Below are positions 46,800 to 56,444 of a stretch of DNA of 64,000 bases, in pieces. The first letter of the stretch is position 1, and every line of letters starts with the position of its first letter. A program made the translations under genes and the position numbers. The stretch is taken from the NCBI RefSeq assembly GCF_013327855.1, contig NZ_JABUMX010000003.1:62001-126000 (forward strand), in the 5' to 3' direction. The notes beneath the pieces were generated by a model, which was not told where the DNA came from, searched no databases, and saw only the letters and a program-made list of their open reading frames with translations. Source of the stretch: Phyllobacterium pellucidum (GTDB lineage: Bacteria; Pseudomonadota; Alphaproteobacteria; Rhizobiales; Rhizobiaceae).

Positions 46800-48032
46800 T
46801 CAATTGGTCTTTCGAACCATATAGATCGTAACGGGCAGCGCAGCGCGCCAGGCGTCGAAGCTTCCAAGGGGTTGTGCCTGCGAAACTGCAAGCTTGGTCA
46901 GGTCGCCGCCATGCTTCCTGCGCCAATCGACGAGCGTCATTTCGCCTTCGATGGTCACGGCATTTGCGACGAGGCGGCCGCCAGGTTTCAGGTGGGCCCA
47001 GCAGGTGGAAAGTACATCGGGGTCGGTGACGCCCCCGCCGATGAAGATCGCGTCGGGAGCCGGCAGTTCGGCGAGGGCTGCAGGCGCTTCGCCGCGAACA
47101 AGATGAAGGTCCGGCACGCCCAGCGCGCGGCTATTGTGCAAAATGAGCTGCTGCCGCTTGTCGTTGGCTTCGACTGCGAGCGCCCGGCACATCGGGTGGC
47201 TGCGCATCCACTCGATGCCGATCGAACCGCAGCCTGCTCCGACATCCCACAGCAATTCGCCGGGAAGCGGGGCGAGATGCGCCAGCGTGACGGCACGGAC
47301 ATCACGTTTGGTCAGTTGTCCGTCATGTTCGAACGCATCATCCGGCAAACCGGCCAGCAGTGGAAAGGTTCGGGTTTCCTGGCCGACCACGCCGCAATCG
47401 ACGGCCACGACATTGAGATCCGCACATCGCGGATGATCCCAGGAACCGGCAACGCCATCAATCCGGCGCTCATCCGGTCCGCCGAGATGTTCGAGCACTG
47501 TCAGCCTGGCGGCAGCAAATCCGCGCTGGGCGAGCATTCGCGCCACATTGGCGGGTGTATCGCCGTCATTGCTGAGGACGATGAGTTTGGCGTTGGGAAC
47601 AAAGGCTTTGAACAGCGTCTCGATTGGCCGGCCATGAACGCTCAGCAACTGGCTTTCCTGAATGGGCCAGCCCATTGCAGCGGCTGCGAGAGCGAACGAG
47701 GACGGGGCAGGAAGTATTCGCATCTCGCTGCGCTCGATATGGCGCGTCAGCGCCGCGCCCATGCCGAAATGCATAGGGTCGCCGCTGGCGAGCACCACGA
47801 CGGGGTGACCGCGTAAAGCAAGCAGCATCGGATAGGCGTCGGAAAACGGTGTCGGCCAGGCAACGCGCTTTGCTTCGAGATTGTCGGGCAGGAGTTCCAG
47901 ATGGCGCTTGCCGCCGAAAATGGTTCCGGCCTCGGTAAGTGCGCGCCGGGCGTTTTCGCCAAGCCCGCCATAACCGTCCTCGCCGATTCCAATTACCGTC
48001 AGCCACTGTGCCGTGATTTCTTCCTCGTTCAT
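46800..48032 (-). CDS. cobL: Precorrin-6Y C5,15-methyltransferase (decarboxylating)
   Basis: The 410-residue protein is a fusion of CbiE-like and CbiT-like domains. The N-terminal tetrapyrrole methyltransferase ([37 protein letters not shown]) methylates C5. The C-terminal class I methyltransferase ([32 protein letters not shown]) methylates C15 and decarboxylates the acetate side chain. It is divergent from the cobG-H-I-J operon across 113 bases. Confidence 0.94.
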   Translation of the reverse strand: MNEEEITAQWLTVIGIGEDGYGGLGENARRALTEAGTIFGGKRHLELLPDNLEAKRVAWPTPFSDAYPMLLALRGHPVVVLASGDPMHFGMGAALTRHIERSEMRILPAPSSFALAAAAMGWPIQESQLLSVHGRPIETLFKAFVPNAKLIVLSNDGDTPANVARMLAQRGFAAARLTVLEHLGGPDERRIDGVAGSWDHPRCADLNVVAVDCGVVGQETRTFPLLAGLPDDAFEHDGQLTKRDVRAVTLAHLAPLPGELLWDVGAGCGSIGIEWMRSHPMCRALAVEANDKRQQLILHNSRALGVPDLHLVRGEAPAALAELPAPDAIFIGGGVTDPDVLSTCWAHLKPGGRLVANAVTIEGEMTLVDWRRKHGGDLTKLAVSQAQPLGSFDAWRAALPVTIYMVRKTN

Positions 48033-48145
48033 GGTCCATGCATGCCCGAAAGCAGACGTGAGGTCAACGAAACCGCCAACGCGCCTGCCGTTCCAGGGTC
48101 ATCGCTGTTGGCACGCTGCCAGCCATCCTGTAAAACCGTCAGACC

Positions 48146-49510
48146 ATGAGCCAGCGCGCGCCAATTGCCCCGAATTTTACTGTCGAAGACCGGCGTTCCG
48201 CCTGCCCCGGCCTATTTCGCATGGCCAAGGCGCTTGATGGCGCCATTTGCCGGGTAAAGCTCACCTTCGGCGAATTCAGCGCCGAACAGGCACGGCAGGT
48301 CGCTGAAGCGGCGGAAAAGTTCGGAAATGGGGTCATCGAGATCACCAACCGCGCAAACCTGCAGATACGCGGCGTTCGCGCGGAGACGGAAGCGCCGCTC
48401 ATAGCGGCCTTGCTCGATGCCGGACTTGGGCCGCTCACGGATCGCGGTGACGATGTGCGCAACGTTATGGTCAGTCCGGTCGCCGGGGTCGATCATGCGC
48501 TTGTCGATGTTCGCCCGCTCGCCCTCCGCCTGCTCACGGCCTTGCAACTCAATGCCTGCTATCAAACGCTATCCCCGAAATTCTCGGTGCTCGTCGATGG
48601 CGGCGAGACTGTCGCCATGGTGGAACACCCGCACGATATCTGGGTTAGCCCGATCGATCCCGAAAACAAAGCGTCGCAATTTGCATTCGGCATTGCCGGT
48701 GTGCCGCCGACGGAGCGGGGCGATCGCCCGGCGCTCGGGAGGGTCAGCGGCGATGAGGTCTTTGCGGTCGTTACCAGCATCATCGACCTGTTTCTTGACT
48801 GGAGCCGGTGCAACCCCGCCGCCTCGCGCATGCGCCACTTTCTTGCGGAGATTGGGGAGGCAGACTTTCTGCAGCAATTGGAGCGGCGGCTCGGCCATTC
48901 GGTAGGACACAATCCTTCTGCCCCATGGTTGAGACGGCAGCCTCGGGCGCATGGACACCTCGGCGTCCTGATTGAGAGTGCAAGCACTTTCCTCATTGGC
49001 GCCATGCCGCCCCTTGGCCGTCTTGATCCAGATGTGCTCGTCGCCCTTGCTGCGCTGGCTCAAGAACAGGGCAATGGCCACCTGCGCCTGACGCCCTGGC
49101 AAAGTATCCTATTGCCGGGGGTTGCAAAGGCTGGGGCGCAGAGCGTCCTCGCTCGTCTCGAAGCGTTGGGCCTGCATTCAGACCCTGAAAGGCCGCTCGC
49201 AACGATGATCAGTTGTTCAGGATCAGCCGGTTGCGGTTCCGCCCTCGCCGCCACTCAGGCTGACGGGTTTAAGCTCGCCACCCTGCTGGGCCCGACATCC
49301 GCTTCCCCGCAGATACATGTGAGCGGTTGCATGAAATCCTGCGCATCGCCCGGGACACGTCCCATTACGCTGGTTGCGACGGCGCCCGGCCACTATGACA
49401 TCTTTCTGCAAGCGACCAATGGACCGTCGCGTTTTGGCAAGCTATTGGCTGCCAATGTCACTATCGAGGAAGCGGCCGATTTGATCGGCAAGAATTTCGG
49501 GGCCAGTTAA
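48146..49510 (+). CDS. cobG: Precorrin-3B synthase (CobG)
   Basis: The 454-residue protein has two nitrite/sulfite-reductase-like half-domains. The C-terminal [4Fe-4S] ligands are in ISCSGSAGCGSA (C-x5-C) and SGCMKSCASPG (C-x3-C). CobG uses oxygen to convert precorrin-3A to 3B with a gamma-lactone, the oxygen-dependent step that defines the aerobic pathway. RSACPGLFRMAKALDGAICRVKL near the start is typical. It overlaps cobH by one base (TAATG). Confidence 0.93.
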   Translation: MSQRAPIAPNFTVEDRRSACPGLFRMAKALDGAICRVKLTFGEFSAEQARQVAEAAEKFGNGVIEITNRANLQIRGVRAETEAPLIAALLDAGLGPLTDRGDDVRNVMVSPVAGVDHALVDVRPLALRLLTALQLNACYQTLSPKFSVLVDGGETVAMVEHPHDIWVSPIDPENKASQFAFGIAGVPPTERGDRPALGRVSGDEVFAVVTSIIDLFLDWSRCNPAASRMRHFLAEIGEADFLQQLERRLGHSVGHNPSAPWLRRQPRAHGHLGVLIESASTFLIGAMPPLGRLDPDVLVALAALAQEQGNGHLRLTPWQSILLPGVAKAGAQSVLARLEALGLHSDPERPLATMISCSGSAGCGSALAATQADGFKLATLLGPTSASPQIHVSGCMKSCASPGTRPITLVATAPGHYDIFLQATNGPSRFGKLLAANVTIEEAADLIGKNFGAS

Positions 49511-50136
49511 TGCTAGATTATATTCGCGACGGCCAGGCGATCTATGATCGCTCATTCGCCATCATCCGTTCCGAGGCTGATCTCAGCCGCATCCCCGCCG
49601 ATCTCGAAAAATTGGCCGTGCGCGTCGCCCATGCCTGCGGCATGGTGGACGTCATCGATGACCTCGCCTTCTCCGAAGGTGCCGGGACCGCGGGCCGCAA
49701 CGCGCTTTTGAACGGTGCGCCGATCCTTTGCGATGCGCGCATGGTGGCCGAGGGTGTCACCCGCGCAAGGCTTCCTGCCAATAACGATGTCACCTGCACA
49801 CTGAACGATCCGTCCGTGCCGACTCTGGCGCGCGATATCGGCAATACCCGCTCGGCCGCGGCGCTTGAACTCTGGCGCCCGTATCTCCCTGGCGCCGTCG
49901 TGGCCTTTGGCAATGCGCCGACCGCGCTCTTTCACCTCCTCGAAATGATCGATGCCGGCGCTCCGAAGCCTGCGCTGATCCTCGGTTTTCCCGTCGGTTT
50001 CGTCGGCGCCATGGAATCGAAAGCTGCTCTCGCCGAAAACAGCCGCGGCATACCCTATGTCGTCGTGCATGGGCGGCGCGGCGGCAGCGCCATGGCGGCG
50101 GCAGCCATCAACGCGCTTGCCTCGGAGAAGGAATGA
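49510..50136 (+). CDS. cobH: Precorrin-8X methylmutase
   Basis: The 208-residue enzyme moves a methyl group from C11 to C12, giving hydrogenobyrinate. Typical blocks are [58 protein letters not shown] (catalytic His replaced by other contacts in this class), [20 protein letters not shown] and [22 protein letters not shown]. It overlaps cobG and cobI by short stretches, so it is co-translated. Confidence 0.94.
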   Translation: MLDYIRDGQAIYDRSFAIIRSEADLSRIPADLEKLAVRVAHACGMVDVIDDLAFSEGAGTAGRNALLNGAPILCDARMVAEGVTRARLPANNDVTCTLNDPSVPTLARDIGNTRSAAALELWRPYLPGAVVAFGNAPTALFHLLEMIDAGAPKPALILGFPVGFVGAMESKAALAENSRGIPYVVVHGRRGGSAMAAAAINALASEKE

Positions 50137-50876
50137 TGCCGCAAAAGGGACGGCTCTTCGGGCTGGGCGTTGGTCCCGGCGATCCCGAACTCATCACCCT
50201 GAAGGCGCTGCGCCTGCTGCAAGGCGCGCCGGTCGTCGCCTATCATGCCGCCAAAGGCAAGAAGGGCAACGCGCTGACCATCGTCGAACAGTATCTCCGG
50301 GACAATCAGCTTCTGGTCCCGCTCGTCTATCCGGTCACAACCGAGATCCTGCCGGCGCATATGAATTACGAGGCGATCGTCAGCGACTTCTATGGTGAAA
50401 TCACCGGCCTGTTGCGCCGCCATCTCGATGCCGGCAGCGACGTCGCCGTGATCGCCGAGGGCGATCCGTTCTTCTACGGCTCGTTCATGTATATCCACGA
50501 CCGGCTGGCGGAAGACTACGAGACCGAAGTCGTTCCCGGCGTCTGCTCGATTCTCGGCGGCGCAGCGGTGCTCGGCGCGCCGCTGGTCTACCGTAACCAG
50601 ACGCTTACCGTTTTGTCCGGCGTCCTGCCTGCGGCCGATTTGAAGATGCGCCTTGCCGCCACGGAGGCAGCGGCAATCATGAAGCTCGGTAAAAACCTGA
50701 GCAAAGTTCGGGGCGTCATCGAGGAACTTGGCCTCATGGACCGCGCGCTCTACGTCGAACGGGCGACCATGCAAGCGCAACGGATCATTCCGCTCGCCGA
50801 AGTCGATCCCGAGACGTCGCCTTATTTTTCGCTCATCCTCGTCCCGGGCGAAAAGTGGCAAGGCAGCGGCGAATGA
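50133..50876 (+). CDS. cobI: Precorrin-2 C20-methyltransferase
   Basis: The 247-residue tetrapyrrole methylase opens with [25 protein letters not shown] and includes [22 protein letters not shown] and [12 protein letters not shown], the SAM-binding features of the family. It makes precorrin-3A from precorrin-2. The start ATGATG overlaps the cobH end and follows AAGGA. Its stop overlaps the cobJ start by ATGA. Confidence 0.94.
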   Translation: MMPQKGRLFGLGVGPGDPELITLKALRLLQGAPVVAYHAAKGKKGNALTIVEQYLRDNQLLVPLVYPVTTEILPAHMNYEAIVSDFYGEITGLLRRHLDAGSDVAVIAEGDPFFYGSFMYIHDRLAEDYETEVVPGVCSILGGAAVLGAPLVYRNQTLTVLSGVLPAADLKMRLAATEAAAIMKLGKNLSKVRGVIEELGLMDRALYVERATMQAQRIIPLAEVDPETSPYFSLILVPGEKWQGSGE

Positions 50877-52291
50877 CCGGCCCGCTCAGCATTTTCGTGC
50901 TTTCCGTACGCGGCATCGAAACGGCGCGGCGCATCAAAGCGGGTATAGAAGGCGCAACGGTCCTGGGGCTCGAAGGCCGCGTTGAGGGTGCCGACGAGAC
51001 ATTCGCCAATTTCGGCGATACGATCCGCGAGCACTATTCGCGCGGCAACGCTATTCTTGCCCTTTGCGCCGCCGGCATCACCATACGCTCGCTGGCGCCA
51101 CTTCTCGGCAACAAGACAGGCGAGCCCCCCGTTCTTGCCGGCGCCGATGACGGGTCTGCCGTCGTTCCCTTGCTCGGCGGCACCACCGGCGTCAACGTCC
51201 TCGCGAGGAAGATCGCCGATGTCGTTAGTGTTGCTCCGGCGATCACCACCTCCGGTGAATTGCATTTCGGCACGTGCCTGCTCAATCCTCCGCCGGGCTA
51301 TGTGCTTAAAAATCCTGAGGATGCAAAGACCTTCATCGCGGATCTGCTCGCAGGCAAGACGGTGCGGATCGAGGGCGATGCTCCCTGGCTCGAGCAGGCG
51401 CGCCTGCCCATCGATGAGAACGGCGATCTGCTCATTCGCGTGACCTCCGACAATGCCGCTCCCGGAAAAGGCGAACTCGTATTTCGGTCAGTGCCGCAGA
51501 ACAGTCCTGCCCCTCGGAAGCGCGGCCGTCTGTCCGTCATCGGTCTAGGTCCCGGTGATCCCGACTTCATGATTCCGGCCGTCAAACAGGCGCTGCAACG
51601 AGCCGAAGATGTGCTTGGCTATGAAACCTATGTGCGGATGGCGGAGCCTTTCCGGCCGGATCAGACGATCCACATGACCGACAATCGCGAGGAAATGCAG
51701 CGCGCCCGCCATGCCTTCGAATTGGCGGCGACCGGCCGCTCCGTTGTGATGATTTCCTCCGGCGATCCCGGCGTGTTCGCCATGGCCGCCGCAGTGGTCG
51801 AGGCATTGCACGAATCGCAAGATCCGGCCTGGCATGCCGTCGAGCTCGAAATTCTGCCCGGCGTTTCTGCGGCGATGGCGGCGGCAAGCCGCAGTGGCGC
51901 CCCGCTCGGCCACGATTTCTGCATTCTTTCGCTTTCCGACAATCTCAAGCCTTGGGAGATCATCGAGAGGCGGATCGCGCTTGCCGCCGAAGCTGACCTT
52001 GCCATGGCCCTCTACAATCCGATTTCCAAGCCGCGCCCGTGGCAGCTGCCGCGTGCGATCGAAATTCTGCGTCAGCATCGTGGTGCCGCGACGCCCGTGG
52101 TTCTCGGCCGCGACATAGGCAGGCCGGGCGAAACGCTGCGGACCATTACGCTTGGCGAATTGACGCCGGAGCAAGTTGATATGCGCACGGTGGTGATCGT
52201 TGGATCGTCCCATACGGTAAGTTTCCCCCGCGCCGATGGTGGCAGCTGGGTCTATACGCCGCGTTGGTATGGGACGAGGCCGCAATCGTGA
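50873..52291 (+). CDS. cobJ: Precorrin-3B C17-methyltransferase with CbiG-N-like N-terminal extension
   Basis: The product has 472 residues from ATG 50873 (ATGA overlap with cobI); the start at 50855 is rejected. Residues 1-210 ([67 protein letters not shown]) resemble the N-terminal domain of CbiG, the anaerobic delta-lactone-opening protein. Residues 222-472 ([66 protein letters not shown]) are a full CobJ that contracts the ring. The extension is also seen in some Rhizobiales CobJ proteins; its job in an aerobic pathway is unclear. Confidence 0.9.
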   Translation: MTGPLSIFVLSVRGIETARRIKAGIEGATVLGLEGRVEGADETFANFGDTIREHYSRGNAILALCAAGITIRSLAPLLGNKTGEPPVLAGADDGSAVVPLLGGTTGVNVLARKIADVVSVAPAITTSGELHFGTCLLNPPPGYVLKNPEDAKTFIADLLAGKTVRIEGDAPWLEQARLPIDENGDLLIRVTSDNAAPGKGELVFRSVPQNSPAPRKRGRLSVIGLGPGDPDFMIPAVKQALQRAEDVLGYETYVRMAEPFRPDQTIHMTDNREEMQRARHAFELAATGRSVVMISSGDPGVFAMAAAVVEALHESQDPAWHAVELEILPGVSAAMAAASRSGAPLGHDFCILSLSDNLKPWEIIERRIALAAEADLAMALYNPISKPRPWQLPRAIEILRQHRGAATPVVLGRDIGRPGETLRTITLGELTPEQVDMRTVVIVGSSHTVSFPRADGGSWVYTPRWYGTRPQS

Positions 52292-52460
52292 CTTGCCGCG
52301 GGCCCTTTCGGGATAAAACTCATCGTTGAGTGAGGAAAGTTCATTTGACGCTGCCCGCCGATGCCGGAAAAAGGACTGAGCACTTCGCATTTGTATCGCC
52401 GCCCTTCAATGGCGCTCACTATGATCCGCCAAGACCAGAATGCCTGCATCCGGAGCTACC

Positions 52461-53315
52461 ATGCCTGACAAGAATTACGTTTTGACCCTGACCTGCGAAG
52501 ACCGTCCCGGCATCGTCGCCTCGGTGACGACCGAACTTGCCGGCATGGATGCCAATATTGCCGAGAGCAACCAATTCTGGGACCGGCAGACCAATCGCTT
52601 CTTCATGCGCATCGCTTTTACCGCGGCGGAAGGGACGACCAAGGACGATGTCGAACGGGGGTTGAAGCCCGCCATCGACCGCTTCGACATGAAGACGAGC
52701 CTCGCCGATCAGGCGAAAAAGCCAAAGATCATCATCATGGTGTCGAAGTTCGACCATGCATTGCAGCATCTGATCTACCAGATTCGCGTTGGCTGGCTCG
52801 ATGCCGAAGTTGCTGCCATCGTCTCCAACCATGAGGACAGCCGTCGTTTCGCCGAGCACGAGGGTATTCCCTATTACGTCCTGCCGGTATCGAAGGACAA
52901 CAAGCGCGACCAGGAAGAAACCCTCCTGAAGATCGTCAAGGACAGCGGCGCCGATCTTGTCGTCCTTGCCCGCTACATGCAGGTTCTGTCCGACAACCTT
53001 TCGAAGCGGCTCTACGGCAAGGTAATCAACATTCACCACTCGTTCTTGCCGAGCTTCAAGGGCGCTAAGCCCTATCACCAGGCGCATGAGCGCGGCGTGA
53101 AGCTGATTGGCGCCACCGCCCACTATGTCACGCCGGATCTCGACGAAGGCCCGATCATCGAGCAGGAGACCGAGCGCGTTAGCCATGCGATGAGCGCCGA
53201 GGACTTTGTCGCCACCGGCCGCGATATCGAAAGCCGCGTGCTCGCCCGTGCGGTGAAGAAGCACCTCGAATCCCGCGTCATGCTCAACGGCCACAAGACC
53301 GTGGTATTTGGCTAG
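52461..53315 (+). CDS. purU: Formyltetrahydrofolate deformylase
   Basis: The product has 284 residues from ATG 52461 with GGAG upstream. An N-terminal ACT domain (YVLTLTCEDRPGIVASVTTELAGMDANI, about 1-80) is followed by a formyltransferase-like hydrolase domain with VINIHHSFLPSFKGAKPYHQAHERGVKLIGATAHYVTPDLDEGPIIEQ, containing the catalytic N/H/D set. It releases formate from 10-formyl-THF to supply purine synthesis and balance one-carbon pools. It converges with the 2-hydroxyacid dehydrogenase gene. Confidence 0.94.
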   Translation: MPDKNYVLTLTCEDRPGIVASVTTELAGMDANIAESNQFWDRQTNRFFMRIAFTAAEGTTKDDVERGLKPAIDRFDMKTSLADQAKKPKIIIMVSKFDHALQHLIYQIRVGWLDAEVAAIVSNHEDSRRFAEHEGIPYYVLPVSKDNKRDQEETLLKIVKDSGADLVVLARYMQVLSDNLSKRLYGKVINIHHSFLPSFKGAKPYHQAHERGVKLIGATAHYVTPDLDEGPIIEQETERVSHAMSAEDFVATGRDIESRVLARAVKKHLESRVMLNGHKTVVFG

Positions 53316-53327
53316 ATAGATACGGTA

Positions 53328-53347
53328 CCGGCTGCTACCGCAGCCGG
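53328..53347. terminator. Hairpin between convergent purU and hydroxyacid dehydrogenase genes
   Basis: CCGGCTGC pairs exactly with GCAGCCGG around TACC. No T-run follows on either side, so it is a weak or Rho-assisted terminator at best. Confidence 0.4.
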
Positions 53348-53357
53348 CTTAGGAAAG

Positions 53358-54281
53358 TTAGTTAGCCGCGAAATATTTCTCGAGGTTCGAGACGACCCGG
53401 TCGGCCATTGCCTTCCGGGTTTCGACAGTCGCGCTGCCCATGTGCGGCTGCAGCACCACATTATCGAGCTTGAACAGTACCTCCGGAACATTTGGTTCGT
53501 CGACGAACACATCGATCCCGGCGCGGCCGAGTTCGCCTGACTGCAGCAGTTCCACGAGTGCCGCCTCATCGACGACGGTACCTCGCGCGATATTGACGAA
53601 GGTTCCCTCAGGACCGAGCGCCTGCAACACCTCACGTGAAATAATCCCCTGCGTCGCCGCGCCGCCGGGCAGGATGGCGATAAGGGCGGCGCAGTCGCGC
53701 GCCATTGCGACAAGATCGTCATAATGGGTGTAGGGCGCGTCCGGCTTCCTGTTGCGGGTATGATAGACGACATCGCAGCCAAAAGCCTCAAGCTTGCGGG
53801 CAATGACGCTGCCGATACGGCCGAGCCCCACGAGCCCGACCTTCTTTCCCTCGATGCCGAGGGCAAGCGGTGCATTCTCGCCCCTCGCCCAGCGACCGGA
53901 GCGCACGAAGCGATCATTGGCCACAAGATCGCGGGTTGCGGCGAGGAGGAGCACGATCGCCATGTTGGCGGTATCTTCGTTGAGCACGTCCGGCGTGTTC
54001 GCGACCTTGATGCCCTTCTTCTCCGCATAGGCAACATCGAGAGAATCGGTGCCGACGCCGAATGACGAAACAATCTCGACCGCCGTCAAAAGGTCGATCA
54101 TGTCAGCCTTCAGCCCGGTAAACGTGCTCGTTACCGCGGCGCGAAACCGGCTTGCATTCTTTTCGAGGAAACCGAGCGCATCCTTTTCCTCGTAGAGCTT
54201 TTCCACCGCATAGCGCTTTTCGAGTTCTTCAAGGAGATAGGGCATCAACGGCCCGAGTACGAGAAGCGGTTGCATTGGCAT
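53358..54281 (-). CDS. 2-hydroxyacid dehydrogenase (glyoxylate/hydroxypyruvate reductase-like)
   Basis: The 307-residue D-2-hydroxyacid dehydrogenase has the NAD(P) motif VGLVGLGRIGSVIARKLEAFG, the catalytic R-E-H pattern (NIARGTVVDEAAL, DVFVDEPNVP, LQPHMGSATVETRKAM) and the substrate-side stretch VTSTFTGL. It reduces glyoxylate or hydroxypyruvate with NADPH, by family inference. It is divergent from the FMN-dependent hydroxyacid dehydrogenase gene. Confidence 0.91.
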   Translation of the reverse strand: MPMQPLLVLGPLMPYLLEELEKRYAVEKLYEEKDALGFLEKNASRFRAAVTSTFTGLKADMIDLLTAVEIVSSFGVGTDSLDVAYAEKKGIKVANTPDVLNEDTANMAIVLLLAATRDLVANDRFVRSGRWARGENAPLALGIEGKKVGLVGLGRIGSVIARKLEAFGCDVVYHTRNRKPDAPYTHYDDLVAMARDCAALIAILPGGAATQGIISREVLQALGPEGTFVNIARGTVVDEAALVELLQSGELGRAGIDVFVDEPNVPEVLFKLDNVVLQPHMGSATVETRKAMADRVVSNLEKYFAAN

Positions 54282-54488
54282 TCGTCACATCCTGTTCGTT
54301 CAATTCAATGGGCTTTCCTGACCATAGCGAAACTGGTGACGCAAACACAAACCTTTACGCAATAATTTATATGTGAAATATGCACCCGTATATGATTAAA
54401 ACCGTCAGGCGCGGTAATTTGGTTCTGGTGCTTGCGCCACCCTATCAATTAGTATGAAAAGCAAGGACCAAGGCCTCGGGACGAAAAA

Positions 54489-55679
54489 ATGTCAAAATCA
54501 GTTGAAATCAATGATCTGAAGCGAATTGCCAAGCGGCGCGTACCGAAGATGTTCTTCGACTATGCGGATTCGGGCGCCTGGACGGAAAGCACCTATCGCG
54601 CCAACGAAGAGGATTTTCGCAAGATTCAGCTGCGCCAGCGCGTAGCCGTCGACATGACCGACCGCACGCTGGAAAGCACGATGATCGGCAAGAAGGTATC
54701 AATGCCCGTGGCTCTGGCGCCGACCGGGCTTACCGGTATGCAGCATGCCGATGGCGAGATCCTGGCGGCACAGGCGGCCGAAGAGTTCGGCGTCCCCTTC
54801 ACGCTTTCGACCATGAGCATCTGCTCGATCGAGGACGTCGCCGAAGCGACGACGAAGCCGTTCTGGTTCCAGCTTTACGTGATGCGCGACCGTGATTTCA
54901 TCTACAATCTTATCGACCGCGCCAAGGCTGCCAAATGCTCCGCTCTCGTTTTGACGCTCGACCTGCAGATTCTCGGCCAGCGCCATAAGGATATTCGCAA
55001 CGGACTCTCCGCACCGCCAAAATTCACGCCGAAGCACATCTGGCAGATGATGACGCGCCCGCAATGGTGCCTCGGCATGTTGAAGACAAAACGGCACACC
55101 TTCCGCAACATCGTCGGTCACGCCAAGGGCGTCGGCGATCTCTCGTCCCTCTCGGTCTGGACGGCGGAACAGTTCGACCCGCGCCTCTCCTGGAGCGATG
55201 TCGCCTGGATCAAGGAACGCTGGGGCGGCAAGATCATCATCAAGGGCATTCTCGACGTCGAAGATGCAAAGATGGCCGTATCGACTGGCGCCGACGCGAT
55301 TATCGTCTCCAATCATGGCGGGCGTCAGCTCGATGGCGCGCCCTCCTCGATTTCTGTGCTGGCCGAAATCGTCGACGCCGTGGGCGACAAGATCGAAGTG
55401 CTGTTCGACGGCGGCATCCGCTCCGGTCAGGATGTCCTGAAGGCCCTCGCCATTGGCGCAAAGGGCACTTTTATCGGACGCGCCTTCCTTTACGGCCTCG
55501 GCGCTGGCGGCAAGCAGGGCGTGAGCGAGGCGCTCGAAATCATCCGCAAGGAACTTGACATCACCATGGCGCTGTGCGGCGAGCGCGACGTGAAAAATCT
55601 TGACCGCAACAATCTCTACAAGAGCGGGCTCGAAACCAAACCGCGCATGGCCGAAGTCAAGACCAAGCGCGCGTCATAG
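54489..55679 (+). CDS. lldD: FMN-dependent L-2-hydroxyacid (L-lactate) dehydrogenase
   Basis: The 396-residue member of the FMN 2-hydroxyacid dehydrogenase family starts EINDLKRIAKRRVPKMFFDYADSGAWTESTYR. FMN and substrate motifs are PVALAPTGLTGMQHADGE, VLTLDLQILGQRHKD and IVSNHGGRQLDGAPSSISVL, where the His of NHGGR is the base, and FDGGIRSGQDVLKALAIGAKGTFIGRAFLYGL. It oxidises L-lactate or a related acid to the keto acid for the respiratory chain. A terminator follows at 55690. Confidence 0.92.
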   Translation: MSKSVEINDLKRIAKRRVPKMFFDYADSGAWTESTYRANEEDFRKIQLRQRVAVDMTDRTLESTMIGKKVSMPVALAPTGLTGMQHADGEILAAQAAEEFGVPFTLSTMSICSIEDVAEATTKPFWFQLYVMRDRDFIYNLIDRAKAAKCSALVLTLDLQILGQRHKDIRNGLSAPPKFTPKHIWQMMTRPQWCLGMLKTKRHTFRNIVGHAKGVGDLSSLSVWTAEQFDPRLSWSDVAWIKERWGGKIIIKGILDVEDAKMAVSTGADAIIVSNHGGRQLDGAPSSISVLAEIVDAVGDKIEVLFDGGIRSGQDVLKALAIGAKGTFIGRAFLYGLGAGGKQGVSEALEIIRKELDITMALCGERDVKNLDRNNLYKSGLETKPRMAEVKTKRAS

Positions 55680-55689
55680 GCATGAGCCC

Positions 55690-55718
55690 AAAAAGCCCTG
55701 GTCGCCTGGGGCTTTTTT
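55690..55718 (+). terminator. Intrinsic terminator after lldD-type gene
   Basis: AAAAAGCCC pairs with GGGCTTTTT around a short loop, with six consecutive T residues at the end. A reverse T-run is provided by the A residues, so it may serve the convergent glycosyltransferase gene as well. Confidence 0.85.
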
Positions 55719-55724
55719 CACAAT

Positions 55725-56426
55725 TCAGATCGCCTTCCAGTTGGGATCGACCGCGTCTGCCGCTGATCGCCATTCGTCGGCATAATCGACGTTCTGCCAA
55801 TTCTTGAACCAGGGGCCGCCATTGGTGAAATGCACGGCGTTGGGATAGCCGCTGGCCGGCTTCTCATTCCAGCCTTCGAGCCAGTTCCATTCGACCGGAA
55901 CTTCGCCGATCTCATCATCCTTCGCCCACTGCATCCGGTGGAGATAGGCGCCCGTTTCGCGGTTGATCAATTCCGGCGTCAGCTGGCGCGTTGACGGATG
56001 CTCGCAGTTGAAGAGCATGAAGGACGACCAGTTCTTGCGCGGATAGCTGGTCTGCACCTTGCCATCCATCTTGGTGCCTTCCTTGGGGGTGTAGTCATGC
56101 TTGACGCAGATGACTGCCTTCGATTCGTCGCGGTAATCTAAAAGCTTGGCCACGTCGGAGAAGAACAGGAAATCGCAATCGCAAAACAGTGCCCAGCCCT
56201 TGTAGCCGGCAAGCCACGGGGTGAAGAAGCGCGAATAGGTGAATTCTGTTGAAGCCAGCGGGTCGATGTCGCGGGTATAGGCGCCTTTCTCGACAAGCTC
56301 TTCCAGCTTGATCGGGATCACATTGACCGGAATGCTCGCATGTTTGAGGATAGTGCTCTTTGCAACCTCGTAGGCAATGGGTTCGCGTGAATCCCAGCCA
56401 ATATAGATATCAAGTTCCCTGTTCAT
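55725..56426 (-). CDS. Putative glycosyltransferase (GT8-like, DXD-containing)
   Basis: The 233-residue protein starts MNRELDIYIGWDSREPIAYEVAKSTILKHASIPV, a nucleotide-sugar-binding style opening. A DXD-type motif lies in WALFCDCDFLFFSDVAKLLDY (about residues 78-98), with later FMLFNCEHPSTRQL and VHFTNGGPWFKNW. It therefore resembles GT8/capsular transferase-like proteins with a GT-A fold. No signal or membrane segment is present. It lies 18 bases after the GT29-like gene, so both are likely one transcript. Sugar and acceptor are unknown. Confidence 0.75.
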   Translation of the reverse strand: MNRELDIYIGWDSREPIAYEVAKSTILKHASIPVNVIPIKLEELVEKGAYTRDIDPLASTEFTYSRFFTPWLAGYKGWALFCDCDFLFFSDVAKLLDYRDESKAVICVKHDYTPKEGTKMDGKVQTSYPRKNWSSFMLFNCEHPSTRQLTPELINRETGAYLHRMQWAKDDEIGEVPVEWNWLEGWNEKPASGYPNAVHFTNGGPWFKNWQNVDYADEWRSAADAVDPNWKAI

Positions 56427-56444
56427 ATGACCTCGCTTCCAGCT

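Noticed and set aside
48033..48145. Cobalamin riboswitch between cobL and cobG
   Set aside because: The spacer has only 113 bases and the B12 box and the GCCACTG-type core are not visible on either strand.
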